The notes beneath the pieces were generated by a model, which worked only from the letters and a program-made list of their open reading frames with translations, was not told where the DNA came from and did no database searches. From Siphonodentalium dalli (lineage: Eukaryota > Mollusca > Scaphopoda > Gadilida > Siphonodentaliidae), in NCBI GenBank assembly GCA_032622095.1, contig CP136061.1, positions 198,258,935 through 198,322,934 of the forward strand: 64,000 bases of DNA, given 5' to 3'. This document shows positions 36,181 through 47,538 of the stretch, in pieces; within the stretch, counting starts at the first letter, position 1, and the number at the start of each line of letters is the position of its first letter. Made by a program: the position numbers and the translations under genes.

Positions 36181-36932
36181 AATCAAGCAACGACGGGAAA
36201 CCAATTACGTCGGCGCGGATCGATGTCCAACGGCGGTGATCGAGGTGCAACGGCGTTGGGTCGCAATTGATTGATTGTATGCCATTACAACTGAACACCA
36301 TGTCGAACAAGAGGTGAGTAATGAAATCGTACTTGACATTGCCGATTAGTAAAATATTTAACTAAAATTATTAAAATTATTATGCTGTCTTTAAAGGGGT
36401 TGTACATTAAATCCGACCATTTATGTGACCATCTCCATTTATACTCAGCTGAATATATGCAACAAATAAATGAATTTGAGCCATGCATGGATTAGGGGAA
36501 AATACCCTTGTGTGCTCTGTGAACGATGCAAGCAATATGGTAATTATAATGAAAATGAATTTATAACTCCAGCCGGAGGGGAAGATCACATAAAACGGCT
36601 GCGATCCGTATGTAACGGCGTTTACAAGTCAACAACGGCGATATATTTCATATTTCATATAACTTTCGACGTTTGATAACAATTTGAGAACATGCTAATG
36701 TTATTATTGTCGATTATACAAATACTTTGCATCATAACTACATGTACACGTTCAGATGGTGTTTCATTTAGCATTGCGCATTACTGTATCGATCAATATA
36801 TAGACTAATTTTTACTATTATCTTTCAAACAACGAGCTTCAGACCAAAACAACCATACATAATGCATTATGTTTAACCAACATCGGGACAATACTTTTTA
36901 AGTTTATGTATAAATGATATAAAGTTATTATA
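36181..36932. other. No gene recognised
   Basis: Short overlapping ORFs only. A GGCGG-rich patch at 36190-36260 (CCAACGGCGGTG / CAACGGCGTTGG) is mildly repetitive. Confidence 0.4.
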
Positions 36933-37075
36933 CAATGTTGTGTACAGTATGTGTTTTTCTTGTACTCGTCCAGGTTGTGGTGAAAAGTCATATTGGACGC
37001 CAGTGTCGAGTCCAATATGACTTTTCACCACAACCTGGACGAGTACAAGAAAAACTCATACTGTACACAACATTG
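36933..37075. repeat. Near-perfect 143-bp hairpin
   Basis: Arms of 66 bases with one mismatch around a spacer of about 11 bases (GCCAGTGTCGA). Related AGTCCAATATGA / TCATATTGGAC units recur at 37348-37420. Confidence 0.9.
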
Positions 37076-37546
37076 CATAATGACATTTTTATTATCCATC
37101 TGTATGTTTATCCAAATTTTGGAAATAAAACTTTTGTGGTTATTTTTGGTATTTGTCGGCACTTAATTCTCTATAAAAGCCTGTACCGTATATATGATCA
37201 TCAGAAAGCATGATTTGGAAAAGTAAACACGGAAGTGAGGAAAAACTCAACGCGGAAGTGAAACGTCTGCTAAAATCCATCAATGTTGCGCGCGCATCAC
37301 AATTTCACCGATTCATTTCGCAATAGAGTTAATTCGTCACGCCACGGAGTCCAATATGAAAAGTCATATTGTACAGTCGGGAGTCCAATATGACTTTCGG
37401 GAGGCCAATATGACTTTTTCCAGGACTATCACGTGGCGGCTTTTGCCCAATCGGAAATGGTGTTAGTTAAGGGATGGATAATAATATACATTATATATCA
37501 ACATCGTAAGTTAACTTATACTCGCCCGTTTTTTGTTGGTTCATAC

Positions 37547-37607
37547 TATAGAGGGCATGGGCATGTATATATATATAGATATATACATGCCCATGCCCTC
37601 TATAGTA
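37547..37607. repeat. Perfect 61-bp palindrome
   Basis: CTATAGAGGGCATGGGCATG and its complement around an AT core. A block at 37636-37756, with GCCATCTTG and AGCGGATTTTA, is a stray terminus of the family at 32340-35190, so these hairpins lie near a decayed copy of that element. Confidence 0.85.
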
Positions 37608-37635
37608 TGGCCGGAAAAATTGGTAAAGAATCCGT

Positions 37636-37756
37636 TTTTATTTGTATCGTATAAGTGACTTATTTCGAGAACTGATGTCATATAGACAACCAAGTTGGAC
37701 GCCATCTTGAATAACAAAGTTTGCCCAAAGCAGAATTTAGCGGATTTTATATATGT
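37636..37756. repeat. Solo end of the inverted-repeat element family
   Basis: CTTATTTCGAGAACTGATGT, GGACGCCATCTTG and AGCGGATTTTA match, inverted, the left end of the element at 32350-32480. No partner end was identified with confidence. Confidence 0.6.
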
Positions 37757-37759
37757 TAC

Positions 37760-40160
37760 CCTGAGCACAGGTCATCAGAACAAAAATTGACCCCACCCGA
37801 ATAGTACTTAATCCAACTTGGCCGGGCCTAATTTTGTTTTATCATTTTTACAAAGTCCACAATCAGTTTCAATATATATATCGAACGCTTTCCAGACGTC
37901 TACAACGTGGCTATAGAACTTGTTTATTTTATGATACATATACAGTACATTCTTTCATTACATATGACGTCATCGTTGCGCTTATGTCCTTTTGAAAGCC
38001 GCGTTGACGTTATTTTGGAGCGTAGAGTTCTATTCAAGTTTTAGAGTAACTTTTATTATGCAATGTTATGATTACATGTTATGATGTTTCATATTTTTTT
38101 GGCGCCGGCGAAATGGGGCAAGATGAGATCCATTTACAATCAAATGGAATCATTTTGCACAAAAAAGGTTCTTGTATAGTACTGTGTTCCAAGAACCCAG
38201 ATCACAATTAATACAACCAAGTCGTAATTATACGCTGGGTCTTGACCCAACCTCCGCCCCCACATTTTAGCGAATATAAATTTCATAACAACACTTCTCA
38301 TTCTTACGGGTTGATAAAATCAAACTATCAGAACAATATCAACTAATATTGGGACAGGAATGACATTTCCAACTGTTTAGATTTTTGACCTAAGGACACC
38401 AACCCCGTGGGATATGAAGTAAATTTGGGGAATACTGGATCGACTGCATGTGTCCATTCGTCTATTTTGCAATTGGTTGTCTGGTCTTGAAGTTTGTACA
38501 TATTTGAATTTGAGGATGAGCTGTTAATTGGGTAAACAGTCACACGTTCCGTTGCGTTGTTAATCTATAGCACTACATAGGATAAGTACATATATACCAC
38601 AACTAAAACACACCATAAATATGCAAGGGTACTTTTTCATTCAAGAAATTATGATTATTGTATTTACTTTATTTTCTTCGACCTGGACATATGCATTATA
38701 GTCAATATTGATTTGTGACAATATTATTCATACCCGAAATTTACTTGTGCACCCCATCATATTTTGGTGGGTTATTTTATCTTGAGATTACTCTGAGATT
38801 TTGTTTTTGGTAGGTGAGGAGACACTATTATCCATAATAATAATTTTTATAGAGTTCACATTTTCACTTAAATCATCCACTTGCGTTCACGTTGCATTAC
38901 AGTAGAAACAATCAGCGTTGAATTTGTAGTTCAAACGACTGCTTTCCGCTGCTAAATCGTGCAGTCAGTCTCAGGTAGACACCATCCACGTAACTGGTGA
39001 AAATGTACTTTCTGATTTCTTTTTGCCAAATGTCTTGTATTGATATCTCAAAATGGATTTTCTCTTTGAAATTCGGTGCAAGTGTTTATTTTTGGAAACT
39101 ATAACCCCATCTACTGTACTTTTGTGGCATGCATGAACAATGTGTAAAATGTTGCTGTTTTCCGGTTCTCAAAAGTGCGATTCATATACCCATGCATGAT
39201 ATTATATCCGAAGATCACGAGAGGAGACATAATTTGTATTGAAGCAAGACATTTTACAATTATTTTCATTTAGAAAGACAACCACCCGTAAATAATTTTG
39301 GATATTCAAGAATGTTCATGCCATGCTTGCTGATCAATAAAACTGTGATGAGTTTTTGGTCCATATCCAAATCCTCAGCTGACCAGGTATCTCTAATCCA
39401 GTTGATTGATCCCTGCTTGATCGGACTAGCCTGCATACCAACATTTGTTTTATTGAGCTGAAATATTTGTGGCTGCTTTATCCTACATTGTAGTATATTA
39501 TATCTTGCAATTCTTATTTAACTCAATATTATGACGCAAACGAAGCCTCTTCTCGTAGAGGTTATTTGATTTTTTTATTGAAATTTTAAATAATTTTGTT
39601 CAGCAATTCTTGGTGCGTAAAGGGAAACAAAAGAGAGTAATATGTTCAACCTCTCAAAAGTGTTAAAATCCATTGTTTTTGGTCTTCACTTAAGAATCGT
39701 TCTGCTTATATATACATTGAAGATGATGATACGTATCGTCTGCAGATATACCAGCTTCCTTCCAGGACTTACATACAATAAGCTAGGTATGGCATGAACC
39801 GACTGAGGCAACGGATACATGTATGTGCTAAATATGGAGTATAAACTGCGTGTATGTTTGCAGTCACCACCATCTACTATATATGTGGGCAATCTCGAGG
39901 CACATGGAAATTGACAGAATTCGGCAAAAACTGAAAAACATTTTCAAGATTCAACCGTGTGATTGGTCTTTGTTTTCCGTATCATATGCTCTAATGTTAT
40001 AATAAAATAATTTACGAATCCAATATTTATCAATTATATATGTACAAACATAACTTCTATTAAAACAAATTTGATCACATAATTCTGAAGAAAAAAAACA
40101 ATTGGCATGTGCCACAAACAAGTTGCCCATTTCCTTGGTAAATATTTGGTCCCTTGATCT
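37760..40160. other. Intergenic, nothing recognised
   Basis: AT-rich, no domain-bearing ORF. A 66-codon minus ORF at 38543-38343 with an unusual composition (PINSSSSNSNMYKLQDQTTN) has no family match and no clear splice sites. Confidence 0.4.
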
Positions 40161-40164
40161 TTAA

Positions 40165-41412
40165 AATCAGGAAATGCTTCCAGGATCCTACGTATAATGT
40201 GAGTTATCCCGGGCAGGTTCTCTCGACAACATAATTTTTATTATGTGGGATCTCCAGCTGACTACAGATGTAGGGTCCATCGATTAAACTTATTAGAGGA
40301 TCTTCAGTTGAATCAGAAGTAAGGGTAATAACTCTAATTATAACGTACTTTACTAAATAATTAATTAATATAATATTGACTAAATAACGGATATATTTGA
40401 AGTGTTTTATATTGATGCTGACCGGACCACCCTAGGCGGTCAGGTCCACTGATTAGTTGGTCAATTCCGGTCCGTTCCAAGCCATTCCGACACGGTACCC
40501 TTGCTTGGACCGGATCAAAGCGGTATGGTACACTTACATGTGAATAAATTACCCTTTTTGCAAAGTGTACAGAGAAAATTAAGTTTACTATATCAAAACA
40601 TGGCGCACAAACAATGGTTTCAGCGTTGCTTGCCACAGTTAACAAGGTGGCACTGCAGTAACACAGTACATACTATGCATATAAACTGTTAGAGATGATT
40701 TACCATTGTTGTTGTGTATATATTAGGGCATTATAAATGCACATTGAACACTGCTTTTCGATACATTCTTGTTTCCTGACAGGGTACATGGTGTTATGTT
40801 CCCAGTCTGGAATTTATTTTCAACCGATAACATAACTTCCAGACCGGGAACATGACACCACGCATCCTGGGCCCTGGCAGGTGAAACAGAATAACGTGTT
40901 TGATATAATTCCGACAATGTTGGGTCATTGGGTCCTGAAATGTTTATCAGATAATTAACTTTGGTATTGTATAATTGTATTGTTACAAAATCAGAAAAAA
41001 AATTACGAAGATGAAGATAACTTTTATGGGAAATTTGTCACAATTTGCATTTAGCAGAATCTGAACAATGACGGTATCTCACGTCACGACAGCAGACAAC
41101 ATGCTTCAAAGAGCGTACCCAAAACCTTCCCCATGCCCACCCACAGAATAGTATAATTTGACTTTTGTAGACCAAAGTTGAACACTTGTGGTGCTTTAAA
41201 TTAGTTCATACAAACTCCGTTATTTCGTTAAAGTACGTTCTATTTAGAGTCACCACCCTTCATTCTGCTTCAACTTAAGCTCCTCTATTAAGTTTTACCG
41301 ATGGGTGCAACCTCGATAGCCATTACAGATGGAGATCCCACGTTTGTTATCGAGAGGATCCGCCCGGGATTATTCGTATATACGGTGGATCCTGGAAGGA
41401 TCAGGTGTTAAT
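40165..41412. mobile_element. Inverted-repeat element, about 1.25 kb
   Basis: The segments 40165-40310 and 41273-41412 are inverted and roughly 70% alike by eye, sharing TTCCAGGATCC, TCCCGGGC, CTCTCGA, GTGGGATCTCCA and the TTATTAGAGGA / TTAATAGAGGA block. A 71-bp hairpin lies inside at 40789-40859 (GGTGT.ATGTTCCC arms). No ORF. It lies just downstream of the transporter gene. Confidence 0.55.
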
Positions 41413-41615
41413 ATTATATTATCTCACAATGATCATGTTATGAGTATTATCATTTGGAATCAGTATGTATCGCGAAACTGACATAATAATTATGTCAATG
41501 GATCGGACGCATTTTAGTAGCTGGGGCAAAACCACACATAAAGATACATTTTGCACTTCAAAATATATAATAGATATCTAAAATATACACAAAATACACA
41601 GGATCTAAATGTGAG

Positions 41616-43649
41616 TTAAAAGTTTGTGTCTTCTGTGACTGTGTTTGTTGTCTCAGTTGATGGATTGCCTTTAGCCGGAACGTCAGTTGGCGAAGAAAAG
41701 CCAGTCAATTTGTTGAAATAATACAACGATGCGTGGGCAGCGAGAGGTACCAGCACGAGTGCCATAATATAGTATATGAAGATGTCGTAACTCCCTGTTG
41801 AATCTTTTATGGAACCTGCAACATACAAAATGTAGTGTTCCCATTAATTTGTATACTCCTTTAAAAAAAAAAAAACAGCATGTACCGTATTATGTTATAA
41901 CATGAGCCCTGTATGTGCCTGAATAAACATTGTAAATCTGGTTTTATTTTAATTCAGGGATTGTAGGGTGTTGTGTAATAGACACCGAACGACGCGTGTA
42001 TAACGGGGTTGTCGGTACGGCAGTTGTGCCATCGCAGAACGATATAACTGAAGGCTGTTCTATCCTTCCATGTAGGAACATAGAACACAGACCACTAATC
42101 TGTTGTTTGATTGTTGGGTATATTTCACAATCAGAAAATTCAAACTTCCACCCTGGATATCGTTATAAAGTGTCGTTATTTGTATGTATATCTACGAATG
42201 AGAAAATAAATCCGATGCCAGTGTTTATTTAGATGAATAAGTTACCTGCTATTGGCCCAGCACCCAGTCGAACAGAACCATCAACAGCGAGATAAATCCC
42301 TATTCCAATATTAAGCATGTCGTGTGTGTCAGTATTATCTTTCATCACGAGTTTTGTTAGAGGATTCACTACTCCGACCAATACTCCATGGAAGACTGCC
42401 AGCACACACAGTTTGCTGTACATATCTATTCGTGTGTATCCGAATGGGATTACAGCGCAAGCCAGGAGGGCGACTGAGAATGGGACGGGAGAGACTCTTT
42501 TGGCAAGCAGAACATATAACAGTGTCGCAAGCTGGCCGCCAATATTACCAACTCCGACAAGAGTGGCAACGAAAGCGCTTTCGTCCTTTGTGTATCCTCT
42601 GGAGTATACCACATCGACAATGTAAATTCCATATCCATACAAAACACTATATGCTAAACCGCATGCTGTGATAGCTTTAACGAGTCTCCACAAGCCGATG
42701 TTTTTTACGCTAGCTTGTATTCCATTCCAGTGTCCCTTGGCTGTCATTTTACTTCCTCTCTCTGTGACATAGACAAGCATCGCCATGGGAAGCTGCTGTA
42801 GAAGGGCAGCGCTCATCAAGATACACGATCCTCGCCAGCCATACTGTGATATTACAAAGCGAAATGTCACAGGTCCAGCTGCTGTACCACAAGCCATACC
42901 GACGGAATATATGACTATCCATTCCCGTCCTCTCTTCCCTCCATATTGTGCCCCAATTGTCAATATTGAAGCATAGATTAATGTTGTCCCAAGTCCTGAA
43001 ATTAAGCAAGTGGTTGAGTGTTTTGTGGAAAGGCAAGAAGAAATGTGTCGACATGCTCCAAACGAAACCACCATAGCATACTATATTATACCATTTTATG
43101 CAATGCCGTCCTTATACAATGAGAGCTAATCCAAACATATGGACCAACATTTTGCCATGATCAAATGAAATTGGCACCCCATCTCAGATCAATGATGGCT
43201 GTCAAAAGGGTGGCCAGAATTGGAGAAGAACCTCACTGATTGCTCACATCTCCTAGATCATTTTGTTGTGAATAACTGATGGTCAATTAGGACAAACTGT
43301 TTCATAATTATATTATGTCTTCGGGTAGATATATACATTTTATTCTTTTGGATGCTTATGTATTTACGAATGTTGTCGATGTCAAGTAATTCCGATGTTT
43401 CCATCGTCCGGAATAAGTGGACATTGACATTATATTGCCTGTCAAATCGGATGGGGTGCCATTACGCTAAATGTTGTTGTACCCAAATACAAGTTTCTTA
43501 CTTACCAGCTACCACACTAGTTAACAGGATAACGGCCGTGGCAGACTCTGCAAAATACCCCAGGAAGAAGCCGACGGACTGCAGTATTATACCGACACAC
43601 TCTGATTTACCGATACCGAATATGGACACGACGAAGCCAGCGAACACAC
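41616..43649 (-). CDS. SLC16/monocarboxylate-transporter-like protein, 3' part
   Basis: Major-facilitator membrane transporter of the SLC16 type. Exons: 43649-43506 (144 bp), 42995-42246 (750 bp), 41815-41616 (200 bp, ending TAA). Donors and acceptors are GT/AG and phases agree (each joins 1+2). About 364 residues are visible. The first exon gives FGIGKSECVGIILQSVGFFL. The second opens LGTTLIYASILTIGAQYGGK RGREW, then FVISQYGWRGSCIL, a cytoplasmic loop (TERGSKMTAKGHW), and helices 7-11 with VGVGNIGGQLATLL. The last has GPIAG joined to SIKDSTGSYDIFIYY, the family's GPPLAGxxxDxTGSY, and a hydrophilic tail. The start exon or exons (helices 1-2, with the DGGWGW motif) were not found. Substrate unknown; members carry monocarboxylates, thyroid hormone or amino acids. 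Confidence 0.85.
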
Positions 43650-43764
43650 CTGTAATACGATTCTGACATTAGAATTCACGAACACACACAGTCAACACCA
43701 TCGGGTAAATGAATGCAGTTGTCGGAATAGCGTAAAATCATCCCCATCAGAATTAAACAAGAAA

Positions 43765-44810
43765 ACCATAGTCAGAAACGGTAACGCCCCCAAGATCATA
43801 TTATTAGCCATAAATATAAATTATAATATAAAATATATTGGTTACATTAAAATTAACCACAATTCACTTCACGACCCCATGGGCTCCCAATGGGTTATAC
43901 ATTATGTTCAGGCTATCAGAATTCCGTTAAAACAACTAATACTTCAAATTATTACAAAAAACTACGGCTTATTACTGCAGGTTTTTCATTCACCAAACCA
44001 GAAAGATTCTAAATGCGGATCAAAAATTGTGTTCCCGCCATAAAATATTCAAGTGTGCATGGCCCGGCCATTGTTCATACCTAAACATCGAACGCAATTA
44101 ACGCTGTCATAATAGTTACACACTGCAACTATAAGACATCCAGCGAATACACACCCCACGAAAACCCGAAATGTGTTGTCCTGCGAGATATCCCATCACT
44201 ATAGCTCAATTTGACACGGCCAGATCAGCCTTCCTACACTATCCTAAAACAATAAAGCTTCTCATATCATCGGCATAGTCAATAGAACAGTTTTTACCGG
44301 AACTCGGGGTCGCAGTACAACTTTAACGCGTCCCAAAATAACCGGAAAAAATCCCAATGGGACCACAGATTTATAAAATTTGTAGAACAGTATACACCGG
44401 TGGCGTTAATAAGATGGCGATTTCTCCAAAAGAATAGGCATGCGCACTCCAATTAAAATTAACCACAATTCACTTCACGACCCCATGGGCTCCCAATGGG
44501 TTATACATTATGTTCAGGCTATCAGTTGGTTGAATACTATTTCCCTTTTTGCTAAAGTAACTAATAAACTAAAGTAAAATAAATTAAAATCAAATCAAAT
44601 ATAGACTTACAGATTATTTTTTGGCATATCTTATCACAAAAAAACAAAAATCAACATTATTGATATAAATATCAACTACACCTTTTACCGCATTCGGGGT
44701 AGCACTACATATTTTAAGGCGACCCAATCTATTTATAAAACCTACATAGGACCACAGATTTCTATAATTTGCCAACAGTATACACCGGTGGCGTTAATAA
44801 AGTCATAGAC
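43765..44810 (+). repeat. Dispersed repeat family (AACCATAGTCAGAAA end), copy B
   Basis: Matches copy A (4993-6310) and copy C (28090-29412). Inside, an identical 74-bp segment occurs at 43846-43919 and 44452-44525. The block CACCGGTGGCGTTAATAA is at 44395 and again at 44784. It lies just 5' of the first visible transporter exon. Confidence 0.65.
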
Positions 44811-46235
44811 GGAATCGGTTGTAGGTTATAGTTTAGTATTAATAGTTACCAAATTATGAACATTTCCTCCAGGATATACTAATAATATAGTATAATGATA
44901 GTATGAATGCGATATTATCCACAAAATGCACTTTGTGTGAGCAGAGCGTTTGTTTTTTGTACAGCACATCAAGTGTATGCGATAAGCAAAACACTTAACA
45001 CCGTGGCGATAGTTTTGGGTGAGTGATTCACGGTGACCCATTTATCACCGAAATCTTGAGTTGCGAGGATTAACGATCACTATACTAGTGTGTTGTAAAA
45101 AAACATGATGGCAGTTTTAACTAAAGTTCCCTTGGTGGTGTCTCCCATGTTGAGTATTTTACTTATCCCACACTCTTTACGAATTCTGCTGTATTGTAGT
45201 ATGGCTTATGTTTACTAACATAGCGTACGCTCTTGACAATAACATGTTATTTATACGAAATGTATGATTGGTATAAGAACAAAATATGTCCATATTTTAA
45301 TAGTCTTTCTGTTATGGCTGTTTTAACCTTTTATCCAACAAAACGGCCAAAAACGCCCAAATGAAGCTTCAACAGCCTAAAATATCTGTCTCAATAACAC
45401 CATACAAATATGGATATCATTGGAACCGGTTCATTTACCACATTGTGATGGTTACAGTTATGCCCTGTGCCAATGCATTCTCTTATATATGCGAGTCGAC
45501 CATATGCATTGGCCTAAAACAAATATTTTTTAACACTTTTTTACCATTTTTTTCTTACATTATTTAACAATTTTATAATTTTTTCTTACATTTTTTAACA
45601 TTTTTTATAATATTTTTTTACATTCTTTGACAATTTTATCATTTTTAATATGTGTTAAGCCAATGCATTCTCTTATATATGCGAGGCGACCTATGGTCGA
45701 CTCGCATCTATAAGAGAATGCATTGGCACAGGGCCGTTCTGTTGGGTAAAGGGTTAAAAGTATACATCGTTATGTTGGGTAAAGGGTTAACGGGTGTGAC
45801 AATTTTAACAACAAAACCCATCCGTATCTTTAATATTCATTCCAGATTCAAAAACGAGGTTCCAGAATTATACAGCGAGAGTCGCTGATATAACATTATG
45901 TTAATCAAGTAAAGGTCTACTCAAGTGGGAAACAGTTGAGAAAATCAATATCATTATCACAAAGCGTTGAAGCGTATCGTATCGTATAGCTCTGTGGGGT
46001 TTCAATGCACAGTTAATAGGGATAACGCTATAGAATCTAAATAGTAATTTAAATAGGTTTCGTCAAATTAGTCTGTAAATTAGTACGTCTTTGATATGTT
46101 TACATCTATATATATATACATGTGGGCAAAGTTGATGGAGTACCCGATAATCACATGCATACTAGTCACGGCACCAACATACTATATTTCCATGAGTACT
46201 ATATACATATGGTACTATATTGGCATATATATTAC
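44811..46235. other. Repeat-rich, no gene
   Basis: No supported gene. T-rich (CATTTTTTA) units lie at 45540-45640. A hairpin and a short duplicate occur at 45460-45727. The upstream exon of the transporter was sought here and not found. Confidence 0.4.
45660..45727. repeat. Hairpin, CCAATGCATTCTCTTATA arms
   Basis: CCAATGCATTCTCTTATATA at 45660 reappears inverted ending at 45727. A third copy lies at 45471, followed by GCGAGTCGACCAT. Confidence 0.75.
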
Positions 46236-47172
46236 AGTACCCCCAAGACGAAGCAGCCTTGTTTCGCTCATCGCGGTGGGCCTTTTTTAAAGTGAGAAAT
46301 CGCGGCGAATCGCCGACATCCATTTTCCCACCGCGATTTGAAGCGACGGCATTCAAAGTTTGGCTTCAAGTTTCGCCGGAAAGTTTCACCGTGAAACGCC
46401 ACAAAACGCCGGAACCATATGCATATATGTCTGTCCGCGATTTTTCTCGCTGACACCTGAACGATTTCAACCAAATTAGGTGTGGTGACTTGGGGTATCC
46501 TGGCGGATGTTTTAAATGCGTTATTTAAAAAAAATATATGATTTAAACAAAATTAAAGTTTTATTTTTGTTTTTTATATTGAACTACTTGCTTAATTTAA
46601 CAAAACAATTAAAACAAACATAATTAATTTCAAATCAATGGCGATTTTTGCGCTCCAAAATACACGTATAATTATTTCGCTTTTGAATTGTTCCCGGTAT
46701 CGAAATTGGCCGATGATTATTTGAACTACATTTCTACGGGCATTATGTCACGGAAAGATGCATTGAAGTCACACAAAATGCAAATGCCTATTCCTAGTAT
46801 GGTAGATATAAAGAGCGTTTGTTTCACTTCTGTGAGAACAATTGAAAATGGCTGGAAAAATGGTTTGTGTCCATGGCAATTATTGTTCCGAGCAAATGAA
46901 GCCGGTATATTAATATTTCGTGTATTTGTCAACCTATCTTATACCTCCTTCCAAATTACATAGACATAATTTGGAACCTCAAATGAGCCATTTCCGTTTA
47001 AATCGAAATTTTGAAGAAACAAAATAACATTCGCTGCGATTCACGGCGACAAATGTATTGAATTATAATCCTTTCCACTCAAAAGGCGGCGATTTGCGGC
47101 GATCCGCCGCGATTTTAAGTGGACCAATCGCCGCGATGAGCGGGATGAGGCTGCTTCGTCTTTGGGGGTACT
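46236..47172. mobile_element. Inverted-repeat element with AGTACCCCC ends
   Basis: 937 bp. Left end AGTACCCCCAAGACGAAGCA; right end is its complement with one extra base, followed inward by CTCATCGCGG in both. Flanks ATATTAC and ATATAAC may be an imperfect 7-bp duplication. The ends are rich in CGCCGCGATTT-type units. The interior carries the SINE-like block (46425-46550) and an AAAGAGCG block (46809-46990). Confidence 0.65.
46809..46990 (+). repeat. AAAGAGCG-family repeat
   Basis: Alignable over about 180 bases with 15795-15975 inside the giant palindrome: AAAGAGCGTTTGTT, then AATTGAAA, then CCATGG, then CTCCAAATTA-type and ACATAAT blocks in the same order. Confidence 0.6.
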
Positions 47173-47538
47173 ATATAACCGCACCACCCAAACTCAAACT
47201 AAGATTGACTATAATAAATTTGACGAAGGAAAATATTTTTATGGACGTTCGAAACTTCTATTCATTTAGCATTAGCTGTTTCAGTTGGCCATGTTTTTCC
47301 CACCCTCCCACCCCTTAATCCGTGTCCTCGAGTGACATTCCTCCCTGCACGTGACTGATGGGTATGCTTTTTGTTTAGCTTTGCCATTTCGTACCTATGT
47401 TGTGTCATGTGTGGCGTGGTTCACACACGGCAGCGGTGGCTACTTCAGGGTAGCGCAACTGGCCGGTAATTCTTTAACATAGTATGTGGTATTTATTATG
47501 GTCGGTAGTTCTTATTAAATAATTGCCATATCGCACTA

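Noticed and set aside
42317-42671. Plus-strand ORFs of 102 and 115 codons
   Set aside because: Antisense shadows of the large transporter exon.
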